Shown here piece after piece: positions 34,055 to 44,774 of a DNA stretch of 64,000 bases. The DNA comes from Patiria miniata (Eukaryota > Echinodermata > Asteroidea > Valvatida > Asterinidae). The DNA is taken from NCBI RefSeq assembly GCF_015706575.1, contig NW_024037076.1, positions 11,194,777-11,258,776 of the forward strand, written 5' to 3'. The notes beneath the pieces are model-generated. The model worked only from the letters and a program-made list of their open reading frames with translations, was not told the origin of the DNA and ran no database searches. Both the position numbers and the translations under genes were made by a program. How positions within the stretch are numbered: the first letter of the stretch is position 1; each line of letters starts with the position of its first letter.

Positions 34055-35034
34055 GCATAGACGTAGCCAGCGGGGTTAAGGGGGTATTTACCCCCCCCCC
34101 CCCCATTATTTTGTAATGACTGCCTTTTTTCCATTCAAATGCCCTTTTTTCAACGGGCTTACCCCCCCAATAGTTCGTAAATAGTGCCCTTTTTTACGAA
34201 GTACCCTTTTATCTGAACAAGTGGCCCTTTAAAAAAAAAAGTGGTGCCCTTTTTGTGGCATCTGCCGTTTTGGTTGCCTATATTTCAAAAGTTCGCACAT
34301 GTATCGCCCTGAAAAGCACCATATTTTGGCCCTTTGTGTGCATAATTGTATTGTCGGTTGGAACAGCGCCCCCATCGACAGATGGTTACCCCCCCCCCCG
34401 GCTGTTTGATTTTACGGAGACCAAGTGTCCTGAGAAAACATACTGTCTACATTTCGAATCAGATGTGCAAGTGCACCCCCCCCCCCCAATAAAAAAATGA
34501 CCAAGCAAGACATTTCCGTCTCCTGAGGTCGGCTGTGCTCGATCCCATCATCGATCTTAAGAGAGAGAAAAGATGCCAATAAAGCAACAACGGTATTATA
34601 CTATCTGTTTTACTATCTGTTTTTAGCGTTGTCTTTTTCTTGCGCTTTAACTATCTGGAAAACCCTGACTGGCCCAGTTGTTATTTTATTGTCTAAAAAT
34701 GTAACATTTTCGTCGCTGTCACCTACATGTACATAGCGAGCAGCGTTTAGTCAGTCAACTTTATTGACTTTTTCACGTACGGATATACATGTATGAAGCT
34801 CCCTCGCTGCACTGACTCACAACTGCGCCGCCACTGACAGCCCATTGACCAATGTCCATAAATTGTCCACAGGATTATCTAAGGTCACAGGTGACCGCGT
34901 TAACCACCAATCTTACACCGTTCGTAGCAATACGTTCATACCTACAGCTGTGTGGTTGCGAAGGGCGATTTCTAAAGGTTTTGTAACACTTTATTGTGAA
35001 CGAAACTACTTGTACACAGACATGTTCACGTTTA

Positions 35035-36836
35035 GTTCCGTGGGACGAGGCCTTTTTTCGCTCGTCACGCGGTCTGGTTCGCCAAATTTTATAAAACTTC
35101 ACAGACATGTAGATTATGGTGTACCATATCCAAAAAACTTTGTTCCCGATCCACAGTTAGTTTGGGAATGAGAAACTCTGGTATAAAAACGCCGAAAATT
35201 CTGCATGAGAAATAAAAAAGAAACAGCGCCCCCTACATATTGACACAGTCAGAAACCTTTTTTTTTCACGTAATGCCGTCCGACTCCAAGTTCTGGCGGT
35301 CTTTATAATAGAGATCAGTGGGTCTGACGCGAGTATTTATTATTGTTCTCGCGATCGAACGGAGGGAACACGACCCACGAACACTGCACTCGGAACAGGA
35401 AATCACACCGCATGCACCTATCCGTCGTTGTTTGCAAGAATAATATACCCGGTCCCGTGTCAAGAACAATCAAGACCCGCCTAAACTTGGCCAATGAATT
35501 CTTCAAAGCTTCCTTCATATGCAAAAATATCACCTTTACAGTTTTGTCCAACATGATCACGTTATAAATTTCATCACGTTATAAATTTAAGATCGAATGT
35601 TAACATTGTTATGTATTTAGCTAAACATCGATTTGATGGTTAAACCACAGATCAGAATAATATTTTTCTGAACTCTTTTCTCATAGGGTAACATGTTTTC
35701 AAAAATAATATAAGTGTGTGGCATCTGGTGGAGCATCCGAACTTCTGAAACATCGTTAAAAAAAATGTTATGCCTGAAATTTAAAAAAATGTAATACAAA
35801 TTTGATGCAGTCTCAAAAAAAGGAAGTGGGTGGGCCGTTGGGTTATTTGTGGCTTCATAGAATGGACGGAGCCACAACAAAATAATGAATCGGTTCTTTA
35901 AACAATATTCAGAATAATAAAAACGGTAAAACGGTTTTGGCTGAAACAAATTGCAGTTGTAATGCTGCCACTCACAGCTTCTAAATAGGGAAACATTAAT
36001 TTATTTCCTCTTCTTAACAAAAAAATTGCAAACAATTTGATGAGACTTTTGATATGTTATACAACAATTATCTTATCGGCCTGTAATGTATACATGTGCT
36101 CATTTAGCTCGTTTGGGTAGTTGAAAACAAACAAGTAATGCTCATTCAGTACAGATTGAACAAACTTATGTAATTCTTTTTGTGTGGGTAATAGCTGTGC
36201 CCCCCCCCCTCCTGAAAAAAGAATAATTATATAAAAGAATGAATGTTATTAAATTATATAGGTTTTCCGGGCTATTCTATAACGTTTATCATTCGAATTC
36301 ACCGTTTGTAATATTCATATTCGTCCATCACCGTCATTTAAGAGACATTTTAAAATTCAGTTGAAGCAAATTCAACAAAGAAGTATACGTTTTCGTAGCG
36401 GGGTATCGATTTCGTCTAATCTACGCCAAACCTTGTTTAATTTTTAGTCAGAAATTAAATTCGTCTAATTGATCTATATGCGAGGAATTCGATCTCTGAA
36501 TGCTGCCATTCTGCAACAGCTTAGACGTATTTGATCTGTATTGATATTATATGGAAGATGTAATGTACCGATATCGGGCAAGCGCTCTTTGCGTGCGAAA
36601 GGGTTTCTGACTGTGTCAATAGAGGGCGGTGTTTCTTATGGTTTTTCTCATGCACAGTTTTCGGCATTTTCATCCCGGATTTTCTCACTCCCAAACAAAC
36701 TGAGGATCGGGAAGCAAAGTTTTTTAGATATGGTACATCATAATCTACGTGTCTGGAGAGTTTTATGAAATTCGTCTGACCAGATCGCGTATCTCGAAAA
36801 CTAAAGCATTTTCGGCCTCTCGTCCCACGGACTAGT
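35035..36836. mobile_element. 1.8-kb segment bounded by 230-bp inverted repeats
   Basis: Left arm 35035-35262 (CCGTGGGACGAGGCC to GACACAGTCAGAAACC) is an inverse, diverged copy of the right arm 36594-36836 (GGTTTCTGACTGTGTCAA to GGCCTCTCGTCCCACGG). The 1.3-kb interior has no ORF above about 110 codons and none recognised. It is probably a nonautonomous foldback transposon or two opposed MITE copies. Confidence 0.65.
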
Positions 36837-38480
36837 TGGCGGGCGAAATCTTTGAAATTTGATTTCTCCCGTTTAGAAGACCGTATCTTCATGCAACTTT
36901 AAGGGGTAATTTCCCTGATAATAATCCAAGTATCTGCTTAAAAACATTGTGATATGTTTATTACTTTTTGTTGAAGTTGGAAAAATAGACCTGAGTAGGT
37001 GCCGTTTTGAAAAAGTAACACTGGCGTTTGCAATATCTGTCAATCTATTCACGACTCACGAATATTAATAAGGTTCCTATCCATTATGGTGTACAGTAAA
37101 ACATTTGCAGAAAAACCCCCTTCACGAGTTATTAATTGATAAATATCACCCATTGGTCAATACCGAGACCAACGCAAAGTCACGCCCAGCTATAGGAAAC
37201 GGTACTCGGTTCCTTACCCTAACCAATTCCATACTCACTCTCATCCATACAATATGTCAATCTGTACCCGGATTGTTTTACGCCTATATAGTTAAATATT
37301 CATATCATACTTTCTTATTCATGTGACCGATTCATATCTCTTCAGAAAAAAAGGTCAAACTGTGCCAGGAAGTCTACCTACACTAACAGGCACAGTGGGC
37401 ACTGTGCCTATTTGATAAAGCGGGCCTGTCTGTGACGTCGGCACGAGCTGCCGCGCGAGGTCGCTATACGACGGTTGACAGCTACAGCTGTGCAAAACAT
37501 AAGCAAGTGCTCGGTCGCAGGCACTTACGAAGTGAGCTGAATGTTAGTGAGCGACTCAAAATCATGGATCAAGCTAAGGGGAAATCTTGAAGGAGAGCCA
37601 AGCTACAGTTTTAATGTGATGTTTGTGATGTAATATATCAACTTTGATGGCCCATCCCCATCTCTCTAAACACGAGCACATTTCATTCAAAAGGTCAGGG
37701 GAAAATGGCCAGGAAACGCCTCAGATTGCACCACGGAGCATCTAGAATACAAATATTTCCTGGGGCCCTAAAGCGGGTCCTGGAACCCACACCTTTAGGG
37801 ATTCGCGCTCGCATATTAAAAGTTCTACTTTAGGATTTAAAGACCCCCCCCCCCCCCCCCCCCCCCAGCCAAGTCTGGGGTCAGGGAACGGGTCAAAAAA
37901 AGGTATGCGCCCAGGTACTGAGCGTGTAAACGTAGTTTTTTTGACGAGACAATGTCAAAAACTTTGCAGTATGATACTGGCCAAATTTTGACGATTGACT
38001 TTTGAAGTTGAACTTATCTCACTGAAAAATTAATTCCATTCAAAGTAGGCAACATAAATAACCATAAATACATATAGAAATTAGAAATGGAGTTAAGGGA
38101 TTTTTTGCATGAATGTCTATCAGCAAATTTCATGATGTCAACCCCCCCTCCCCCCCCCCCTCCTTTCAAAATGGTCTTGCGACGCCCGTATCTACAACTA
38201 TTTACCGCTGATTGATATGATACATGAGTCGGTTATTAAAATGAACCAATATTTATTGAGAATGTCAGTGTGAAATTGATAGTGGTAAAAGCAAATCATA
38301 TGATCACTTGGGAAAATACTTTTATGTTCGTGGATACATCTAGTGACGAGTACTTTCTCACTATTATTGAACTTTGAGTGTGAAAGTGTAACGCAGTAAG
38401 AAATGCACCTTTACACGTTCAACCATGGGCGTCGCGAAGGGGGGGGGGGGGCAAGGGGGGCAGTAGACATGCCGGAGATG
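36837..38480. other. No gene; C-run and MITE relics
   Basis: A C-run of about 25 bases (37842-37866), C-rich patch at 38143-38162 next to a GCGACGCCCGT relic, and a G-run beside CATGGGCGTCGC at 38424-38460. Confidence 0.5.
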
Positions 38481-38481
38481 T

Positions 38482-39070
38482 CTACTGCAAAAAGTGTAGA
38501 GGAGATGTTGTGGCTAAGCTGGCATCACCCAAAGCGCTAACCAACGGAGCTAAAACATTCATCCCAAGGAGACCTGGAACTAGTTGTTTCTCCTTCTTGA
38601 TGTCAACATCAACTGGATCGCGGACGACTAGAAAACCCATCTGAGGCAAAATGATCCCATCACAATTCAGGTCTAACTCTAAATACCCAACATATGGTAT
38701 CTCCAAGCCATTAGCAGCTGTGATCCGCAAACAGGGGCCGTAAGACCTCAACTCGGTACCTTTTGGTTTCAGATGGTTCAGGAAAAACTCTTCAGTTACA
38801 GTAGAAACCATTGACCCCGTGTCAAGGAGACACTTTTGTCTCAACAGTCCCTAGTCTAAGAGTGAGTGTGGGACAACTACCAACAACATTAGAGGTGGAA
38901 GGACTCGCTTCAGCAAAACAAGAACTACAAAAAGGGTCCGTAGTTTCCCTCTCTTCGAAGGGACCCTGGTCCGAGAGAGGAGTTAGTTTCCCTGACTTGG
39001 AGGGGATTTCGTTGCTTTCCTCAACTCTTCTATCGTACCATGTGCTTCTTTGAGTTGTCGCTTGAAGCAC
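38482..39070 (-). pseudogene. Aspartic protease region of the Ty3-type element, frame broken
   Basis: A linker frame (39070-38822) follows gag, offset by -1. The protease then continues in a different frame from about 38844, with the catalytic LLDTGS motif and a GLLGMNVL segment typical of retropepsins. The change of frame near 38840 implies a small indel, so the protease is disrupted unless this is a sequencing error. The sequence degenerates into C/G runs right after 38482, where reverse transcriptase should begin. Confidence 0.7.
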
Positions 39071-39966
39071 CTCTCTGCTGTGTGTCCTGCCTTGCTACAA
39101 AATGTACAAGTTACCTTCGTCTGCTGTCTGCCAGTGGAGTTATTGGGCTTGGCTTGGGCTAATTGCTGGACAAGGGTAGTCAATTCATCCAGTTGTTTCT
39201 GCTGATGATCGATCTGCTCTTGTTGTTTGACCATGATGTCAAGTAATGATCTGGCACTCGGTTCTTCTTTTGCAGATTGTCTACTGATGGTCACAGGATT
39301 GGAAGAAGAGGCAGCCCCCTCACTCTCCTCAGCCCACTCGATGGCTTCCGTCCTCAAGGCAAAGAAGTCGATGCCAGGTGAACCACGAAGCTTACTTTTC
39401 AAGTACTTTCGAAGTAGAACATCGTGGACCCCCTCTGCAAACTGGTCTTTTAAGAGATGCTCTCGCTTCTCCATGAGCTGAGGGCACTTCCTGGCAGCCT
39501 TAGTGAACAGGTCAAGAAGGGAGTGAGAAAAAGATGTTAAGGACTCTTCCTGTGTCTGCTTCCGTTCAAAAAATGTCCGTTGCAGACGAACAGATGAGCC
39601 ATGATCCCCAAATGTGTCTCGCAAGACAGAAAATAGTGCTTCCAAACTACCTACTTTGTGGTATTTGACCTCCTCTCTAGCTGAACTAGTTAGATACTGG
39701 AGGGCAAAATCTATTTCTGCCTTCTTAGACAAGGGTCGGGCCTTTACAGCAGTACTGACATCATAAATCCAGTCCTCTAACTTAATATCTGAAGATTTTC
39801 CAGAAAAAGACTGTAATTTCTTTTGGCTAGGAACCAACAGATAAGTCGGACTTTTGACTTTGGAAAATTCCTGTGTTTGATGGAATAAGGAACGCAAGTC
39901 TTCAAGTTCATCCATGAGATGTGACACACTAGGACCTCCTTCTGCCCCCTCCATTTCCTTAGGCAT
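38983..39966 (-). CDS. Gag-like polyprotein of the Ty3-type element
   Basis: 327 codons. It has a retrotransposon gag/capsid core (about residues 50-215: LEDWIYDVSTA, ALQYLTSSAREEV, FSVLRDTFGDH, FFERKQTQEESLTSF), then a Gln-rich coiled-coil-like stretch (IDHQQKQLDELTTLVQQLAQ, about 250-270) and a CCHC zinc knuckle CTFCSKAGHTAERC near the C-terminus that would bind RNA. The frame is intact. The gag stop overlaps a second frame by 88 nt, suggesting -1 frameshifting into the protease region, as in many such elements. Confidence 0.85.
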   Translation of the reverse strand: MPKEMEGAEGGPSVSHLMDELEDLRSLFHQTQEFSKVKSPTYLLVPSQKKLQSFSGKSSDIKLEDWIYDVSTAVKARPLSKKAEIDFALQYLTSSAREEVKYHKVGSLEALFSVLRDTFGDHGSSVRLQRTFFERKQTQEESLTSFSHSLLDLFTKAARKCPQLMEKREHLLKDQFAEGVHDVLLRKYLKSKLRGSPGIDFFALRTEAIEWAEESEGAASSSNPVTISRQSAKEEPSARSLLDIMVKQQEQIDHQQKQLDELTTLVQQLAQAKPNNSTGRQQTKVTCTFCSKAGHTAERCFKRQLKEAHGTIEELRKATKSPPSQGN

Positions 39967-40409
39967 GACTAGTGTTATGATAGGAAAACCTGCTGCTTAT
40001 TGGGGATAAAAGGTTAATATATGTACAAAAATATGTGGTTTTGCTTACAAATGCCTGTACGCAGCAAGCGCAACCTAATATGCAACCTTAACGCTTAGCA
40101 GCAGTGCACTTACACAGTCCACTAAGTCTAGAACCCAAGCACGGTAGATCACGTGCAGCTAGATGACAGGTGAATCACGGGGTGGAAGAAGGGATGGATG
40201 GCATGAACGTAGTCACCCAAGTGGTAGTATGTCCCAAATCTGCATGCACAGAAAAATATAAATGAAAAGACATCTGCCACAGGGGCATTAAAATGTTCAC
40301 ACCAAAAAGACTTGTGACAAAGCTCAATAGAGACTATGAAGAATAATCAAGAATTCCAAACACTTAAATAGAAATTCCAAAATTTCCAAAAATTCCAAAG
40401 GTGATACTG

Positions 40410-40605
40410 AAATGCTATAAAACAGCAAATCTAGAGCTAAGGTCACTGAACACCAACTCTTAGAATGTTATGAGGAGAGACAAATTCTTGAATGCTCCTT
40501 AAATTGCTATAAAAGAGCGAATTTAGAGCTAAGGAGCAGGTTACTATAACACCAACTCTCTAGAATATTATGAGAAGAGACAAAATTCTTGGATGCTCCT
40601 ATTCT
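40410..40605 (-). repeat. Tandem duplication in the retroelement leader
   Basis: Two diverged copies of about 95-105 bp, each containing TGCTATAAAA(C/G)AGC, TAGAGCTAAGG, ACACCAACTCT and a TTCTTG(A/G)ATGCTCC end. They lie between the primer binding site and gag. No function is assigned. Confidence 0.65.
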
Positions 40606-41385
40606 ATATTAAGTGCTAATTTTACAAATGCAGTATACAAATGACAATATAAATTTTCTCACATAATATGTACAATTTTGTTTTGTTCTTTGTCTTTTTT
40701 CTAGGTTTTCAGAGAACAATAATAATGCAATGAATTACAACAAGCAAGAAATATTACCACCACCAGCAAAAATATGAAAATGCAGCTCCTACAGCCCGCT
40801 CCAGAGACCAATCGTCGCTGTCAGATCGATGGACGGCTACCAAGATGGAAGGAGTCTGGATTTCGCCAAAAGAAGACAGTTCAGTGGGGTCAATTGGCAG
40901 CAGATGACCACTCCTGCAGTCCACTCTGGAGGTCAGTCAGTGGTTCTCTGGCGGTGGGCACCACCAAGAAGACGCAGTCAATTGGACGACCGCAATGACC
41001 AGTTCAGGAAAAACCGCCCAGATGCAACATGTACAGTCCAGCCGGAACAGGATTCTGTGCTTCAGCGGTGTCTATGGCAGCACCAGAGTCTCTTGGAGAA
41101 AAATGTGTGTCTTCAAGATGGCACCAAGTAAGGAAGGCGGCAGGAACCTGGGCCGGTACACCCCTCCTTAGTCAACCTGGTCTGGTACCCAACCTCCGCT
41201 GGGCCTACTATGCCGATGCTGAGCTTAGCCTGGACTCCCAATCGTCATGAGCAGAACGACGCCACAGCTAGAGCTCCCGGTCTCATCAGTGCCAGGCGAA
41301 TTCCCTATATATTTGACTGTCGTTTACCCTGATTTAATTTATCTAACTTCGCTCCCAAATCCAAAATAAAGTGGATAGCAAAGCT

Positions 41386-41403
41386 ATCCTGCCGACTACG
41401 CCA
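41386..41403 (-). other. Primer binding site matching the tRNA-Ser 3' end
   Basis: The plus-strand sequence ATCCTGCCGACTACGCCA equals the 3' end (with CCA) that I recall for animal tRNA-Ser (AGA/TGA type), so the element's first strand would be primed by tRNA-Ser. The location directly inside the LTR edge fits. Confidence 0.75.
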
Positions 41404-41405
41404 AG

Positions 41406-42500
41406 TGTAACCGGGGAGAGTGGAATTAGTTAGTTTTTAAAATGTGGCACTCTCCTTATGTCCGAGGGGTTCCACTAAAAAATGATTTGGGTAGAGCGAA
41501 TGTTTTCTGTTGTCTCACAAATATGAAATGGTTTATTTACAGTACAAATAGAGACAATTAGGTATTTACACAAGAATTATATTAGAAACTTGGTTGGGTG
41601 TATAAAAACAGAACTTTGTTGGGTGTATAAAAAACGACAGTCAAAAGGGAATGGGCTAATGAAGTAGCTCCAAGGATATTATCTGAAATGCATAAAAACA
41701 ATAAATGTCTAATGAATTATGTAAATTACTGTGGCATAAAATGATTGTTGCCCAAACAGCAGAATTATTTAAATGGAATTATGCACGAATATGAATATTT
41801 TATATACATGTAGTGTAATTTTAAATCCAAAAATAGAAATGAATTATTCACCAAGTTATGTTATAAAATGAAATCAGAATATAATACCATGCCCTAATAA
41901 CAAATTCCCGAATGATCATAGCAATAGAAAACTGATAGTTTTGGGGAAATGGGAAAAGTCTATTTCAAAAGATAAATGAGAACGTAACTATTATGGCAAC
42001 ACTAAAATTTAAGTTGAAGTTAGCGTACTTGTGTTGCTCATAAGTTCCAATTTGTGTTTGTTTCAAAAGGAAAATTTGAAGTTCACAAAAATAAAGTGCT
42101 TGATATCATTGTTTTCCGAAATGCCGAAAAATAGTAGGAGATTGTGTTAAAATAAATGGACGGTGTTTACCCGAAATGTTTAAAGTATAAAATAAAGTCA
42201 ACAAAAAATCCTTTTTGCCATCTCATGCAAGAATTAAATAGAGAATCATTAAAATCATTCTCAAAAATACTTGCAAATCACGACGACAGATTTGTTTCAA
42301 AAGTTAATAATCAGTCGTGATTACAAGACAAATTTCCGGCCGTGTCCGTTTTGACGGCCTTTAATTCTGGCAATAAACCAACATACAAAAGACCAGAATG
42401 TTTCATACATGATGGCATAAAAAGATTTTAGGCATAAAAATGTTTTAGGCATAAAAATGTTTTAGGCATAAAAATGTTTTAGGCATAAAAATGTTAAATA
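41406..42500 (-). repeat. LTR of the Ty3-type element (outer boundary approximate)
   Basis: The inner edge is placed by the CA dinucleotide 2 nt before the primer binding site. Inside, on the element strand, TATATAAAAT (41806-41797) could be the promoter and AATAAA (41537-41532) the polyadenylation signal, in the correct U3-R order. The sequence is AT-rich. A short tandem repeat at 42.41-42.50 kb may lie inside or just outside it. Confidence 0.5.
42414..42496 (+). repeat. 17-bp tandem repeat (TTAGGCATAAAAATGTT)
   Basis: About four near-identical units plus one diverged unit, at the outer part of the retroelement LTR region or just outside it. Confidence 0.85.
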
Positions 42501-44181
42501 TCAGACAAGGGATTTACTCACCACTTGGGAAGATCTACGTTCATGCCTACTCCGATGTGAAAATCGACGATCAGCAGTGAAAATACAATGTAGATGTAAA
42601 TATTTTACTGCTATAGGGAGCCTCTCTCAAAATTGTAATAAAAGTGAAGAGTGTAAGCGCTCGTAAAAGATGGTCTGAATTCAACGATGTGTTGGATCGA
42701 AATCAACAATATTCCGCAGCAGGCCCTACAAGAAAACTATACCGAAACGCCCGGAATGTCAACTATTCCTCTTAAACAAAGCGCGTTGGAATGCAAAACT
42801 TGCACGCTCGCTACGCCCATCGCATAGTTGAGCCAAATTCTAGGCGGCGCGCGCTGTTAAAAAAGGTTTAGTTGGCCGCGAGAGGGCGCTAGGCAAAAAG
42901 CATGATCACAATGGCTGCTCACATGTAAATCTACACAAACACGAAGTTACAAAAGTTTGGTATGAAATAATGCTGGAGTAAGGAACCAGTCGGGGAAAAG
43001 TAAGTACTGCAACCCGACCTGGTTACATACTGATCAGTTGTAATTCGAGCAATATGTGCCCAGTAGTTTTTGAGTTCGACAAAAAAGTATTTTGGTTGAG
43101 TGTAGTACTGTATAAGCAGAGTAGGCATACAGAAAATCGGACAGCCAGGTGAAAAAGTTTGCCAGTCAAGGTTCATGTGAAGTTAACAAAGGCAAAGCCA
43201 TGGGGTTTTCCCAAATTTATTTTGCCAGGGACTTCTTTTGATAGTGCAAGTTTCACGAGTGTCCTTTTTGTGAAAACTATTATACTACAGTAGTCCCTTG
43301 ACAAAGAGCACTGCCCTGAAAGGACTTTCGAGTCCACAGAATATATACCGAATTTCTGAATATATCTTTTATATTATATTTGAAAACAAACACAATTGCG
43401 TGTGCATTGACCGGTCAATGACATCCGCATCGGCCCACCTATAGTATTATTCTCTAAAACGCTATGCTTAACACTAATAAATTATTTTCTGAGGCGCTTG
43501 CGCACGCGCACCTGAAAAGGAATAAATTACAGCAATAAAACCTTTGTGATTAGGAATTTTGCTTTATCGCATCAGCCCAGGGCCGATTGAACTAACCGTG
43601 CAAGTGACTTGAAAGGACGACGTCATCACTAACGTTAACACCGCTATACTCACCTAATAACTAAAGATGGCAATTACTTGCCATTTCTCATCTAATTATA
43701 CGGTTTTGTGAGCAAATCGTTTCCTGGTAGTTAATGCACAGGTAGATAAAGCTTTTTGGAAGTATCCTCTGTAACTTTAAATGGAAAAAAAAATTGAAAT
43801 TGTATTTCATAAAATTGTGTATGGCCTGACTATGCATGTGGCATGCGAAAAAGCGTGAGCGACACGAACGCATTCTAGCCTATAATGGGCGTCCAATTCT
43901 ATGACTTATCTCTCTACTGTGCTTCTACTTCTTAAGAAAATATATTAGTGCAGGTGGTTCCGTCTGTTCTGTTCTGAAGTGTGCAACCAAGAAGTAAATT
44001 CCCATTGAGATCAGTGAAACATCCCAATGGTCTTCAGTATTCTTTTGAAAATACTCCAAACTTCAAATGTTTCAAGCTGCACAGAAAAACTATGATCAAC
44101 GTGTTTCATTTTCTGTTCAAGGTTTGGTGGGTTGACCGATGACTTTTTGAGAAACCCTCAACCAAAGAAGACCACCCCTAA
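42501..44181. other. No recognised gene
   Basis: AT-rich, with a GC-rich patch at 42848-42890. An 81-codon minus frame (42931-43176) has no recognised homology or splice support. Confidence 0.4.
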
Positions 44182-44517
44182 AACGAATATTCCCCAAACT
44201 GGAAAATAGCCAATTTTGAAGAAGGATTCCTCCACAACATGGGCGAATGGCGCCACTTTCAAATCCAATTGCATCCAAAGAATTGGAAGCCCCAAGTCCA
44301 GGCCAGAGGAGCAGTGCCTTATGTCTTCCACCCCCAAATTCCACAGCTCTCATCTTTTGCAATCTACAACTTTTTATGGAATTATTTGTATTTGTGGGAT
44401 TATGTCAAAGGCAAGGTCCAGGGGGCCAAAAGATTGCTGTGCCGGAAATATGTCCCGGGGCTGTTTCCTATTCATGCCCATCGCAATTTCTATAAACTAG
44501 TTCAAAACCACTTTTGA
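44182..44517 (+). CDS. Unidentified aromatic-rich ORF fragment
   Basis: From a stop at 44179 to TGA at 44515 the frame reads without interruption, with an internal Met at 44239 (MGEWRHFQIQLHPKNW) and a Trp/Tyr/Phe-rich stretch (NFLWNYLYLWDYVKGK). The composition looks like real protein rather than random AT-rich DNA, but no family is recognised. It lies immediately upstream of the TATA box of the CUB/LDLa gene on the same strand and has no credible splice partner. A decayed transposon or virus-like gene fragment is possible. Confidence 0.3.
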   Translation, partial: NEYSPNWKIANFEEGFLHNMGEWRHFQIQLHPKNWKPQVQARGAVPYVFHPQIPQLSSFAIYNFLWNYLYLWDYVKGKVQGAKRLLCRKYVPGLFPIHAHRNFYKLVQNHF

Positions 44518-44540
44518 AAGTTGCTCCATTGTCCTCCCTT

Positions 44541-44550
44541 TATATAAAAG
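44541..44550 (+). promoter_or_regulatory. TATA box of the CUB/LDLa gene
   Basis: TATATAAAAG stands about 140 bp upstream of the start codon of the signal-peptide exon. A start site near 44570-44575 (around TCGTCACAAG) is expected from normal spacing. This is an unusually good match compared with the rest of the window. Confidence 0.6.
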
Positions 44551-44689
44551 TCTGTGAGCGGATGAAAATCGTCACAAGTCCAGCGTTCGGCGGGCGCTGA
44601 GGCCGTTCCTCGTTTTGCGACGACTAAACGGAGGGCTTACTTTACCATTTTGACAAGACCTGGGCCAATTGTTGGGTTGGTCCGCGAAT

Positions 44690-44774
44690 ATGCGTCGCCG
44701 ACGTAGAGCGACTGAGATGTTGCTGGCCGCATTGTCTATAGTTGCAGTCGTCATCTCATTCTCAGATGCTCAAG
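44690..44774 (+). CDS. CUB/LDLa gene exon 1: signal peptide
   Basis: ATG at 44690 opens a basic n-region (MRRRRRATE) followed by the hydrophobic core MLLAALSIVAVVISFS and a likely cleavage near SDAQG. The donor GTAAAC follows at 44775, phase 1. The first Met is chosen because of the TATA box upstream; the second Met (44717) would also give a signal peptide. Confidence 0.72.

Larger units (their letters stand above)
38480..42500 (-). mobile_element. Truncated Ty3-type LTR retrotransposon; distal LTR edge unresolved
   Basis: Order on the minus strand: LTR (edge at 41406, ending CGGTTACA), primer binding site (41403-41386), 1.4-kb leader, gag (39966-38983), broken protease (to 38482). Reverse transcriptase, RNase H, integrase and the second LTR are absent. 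The 3' break lies next to a CATGGGCGTCGC-type sequence at 38424-38460. The outer LTR edge is somewhere beyond about 42.2 kb and could not be fixed without the partner LTR. Confidence 0.75.

Noticed and set aside
40774..41250. Plus-strand frames in the retroelement leader
   Set aside because: They are antisense to the Ty3-type element, in its untranslated leader, with no domain.
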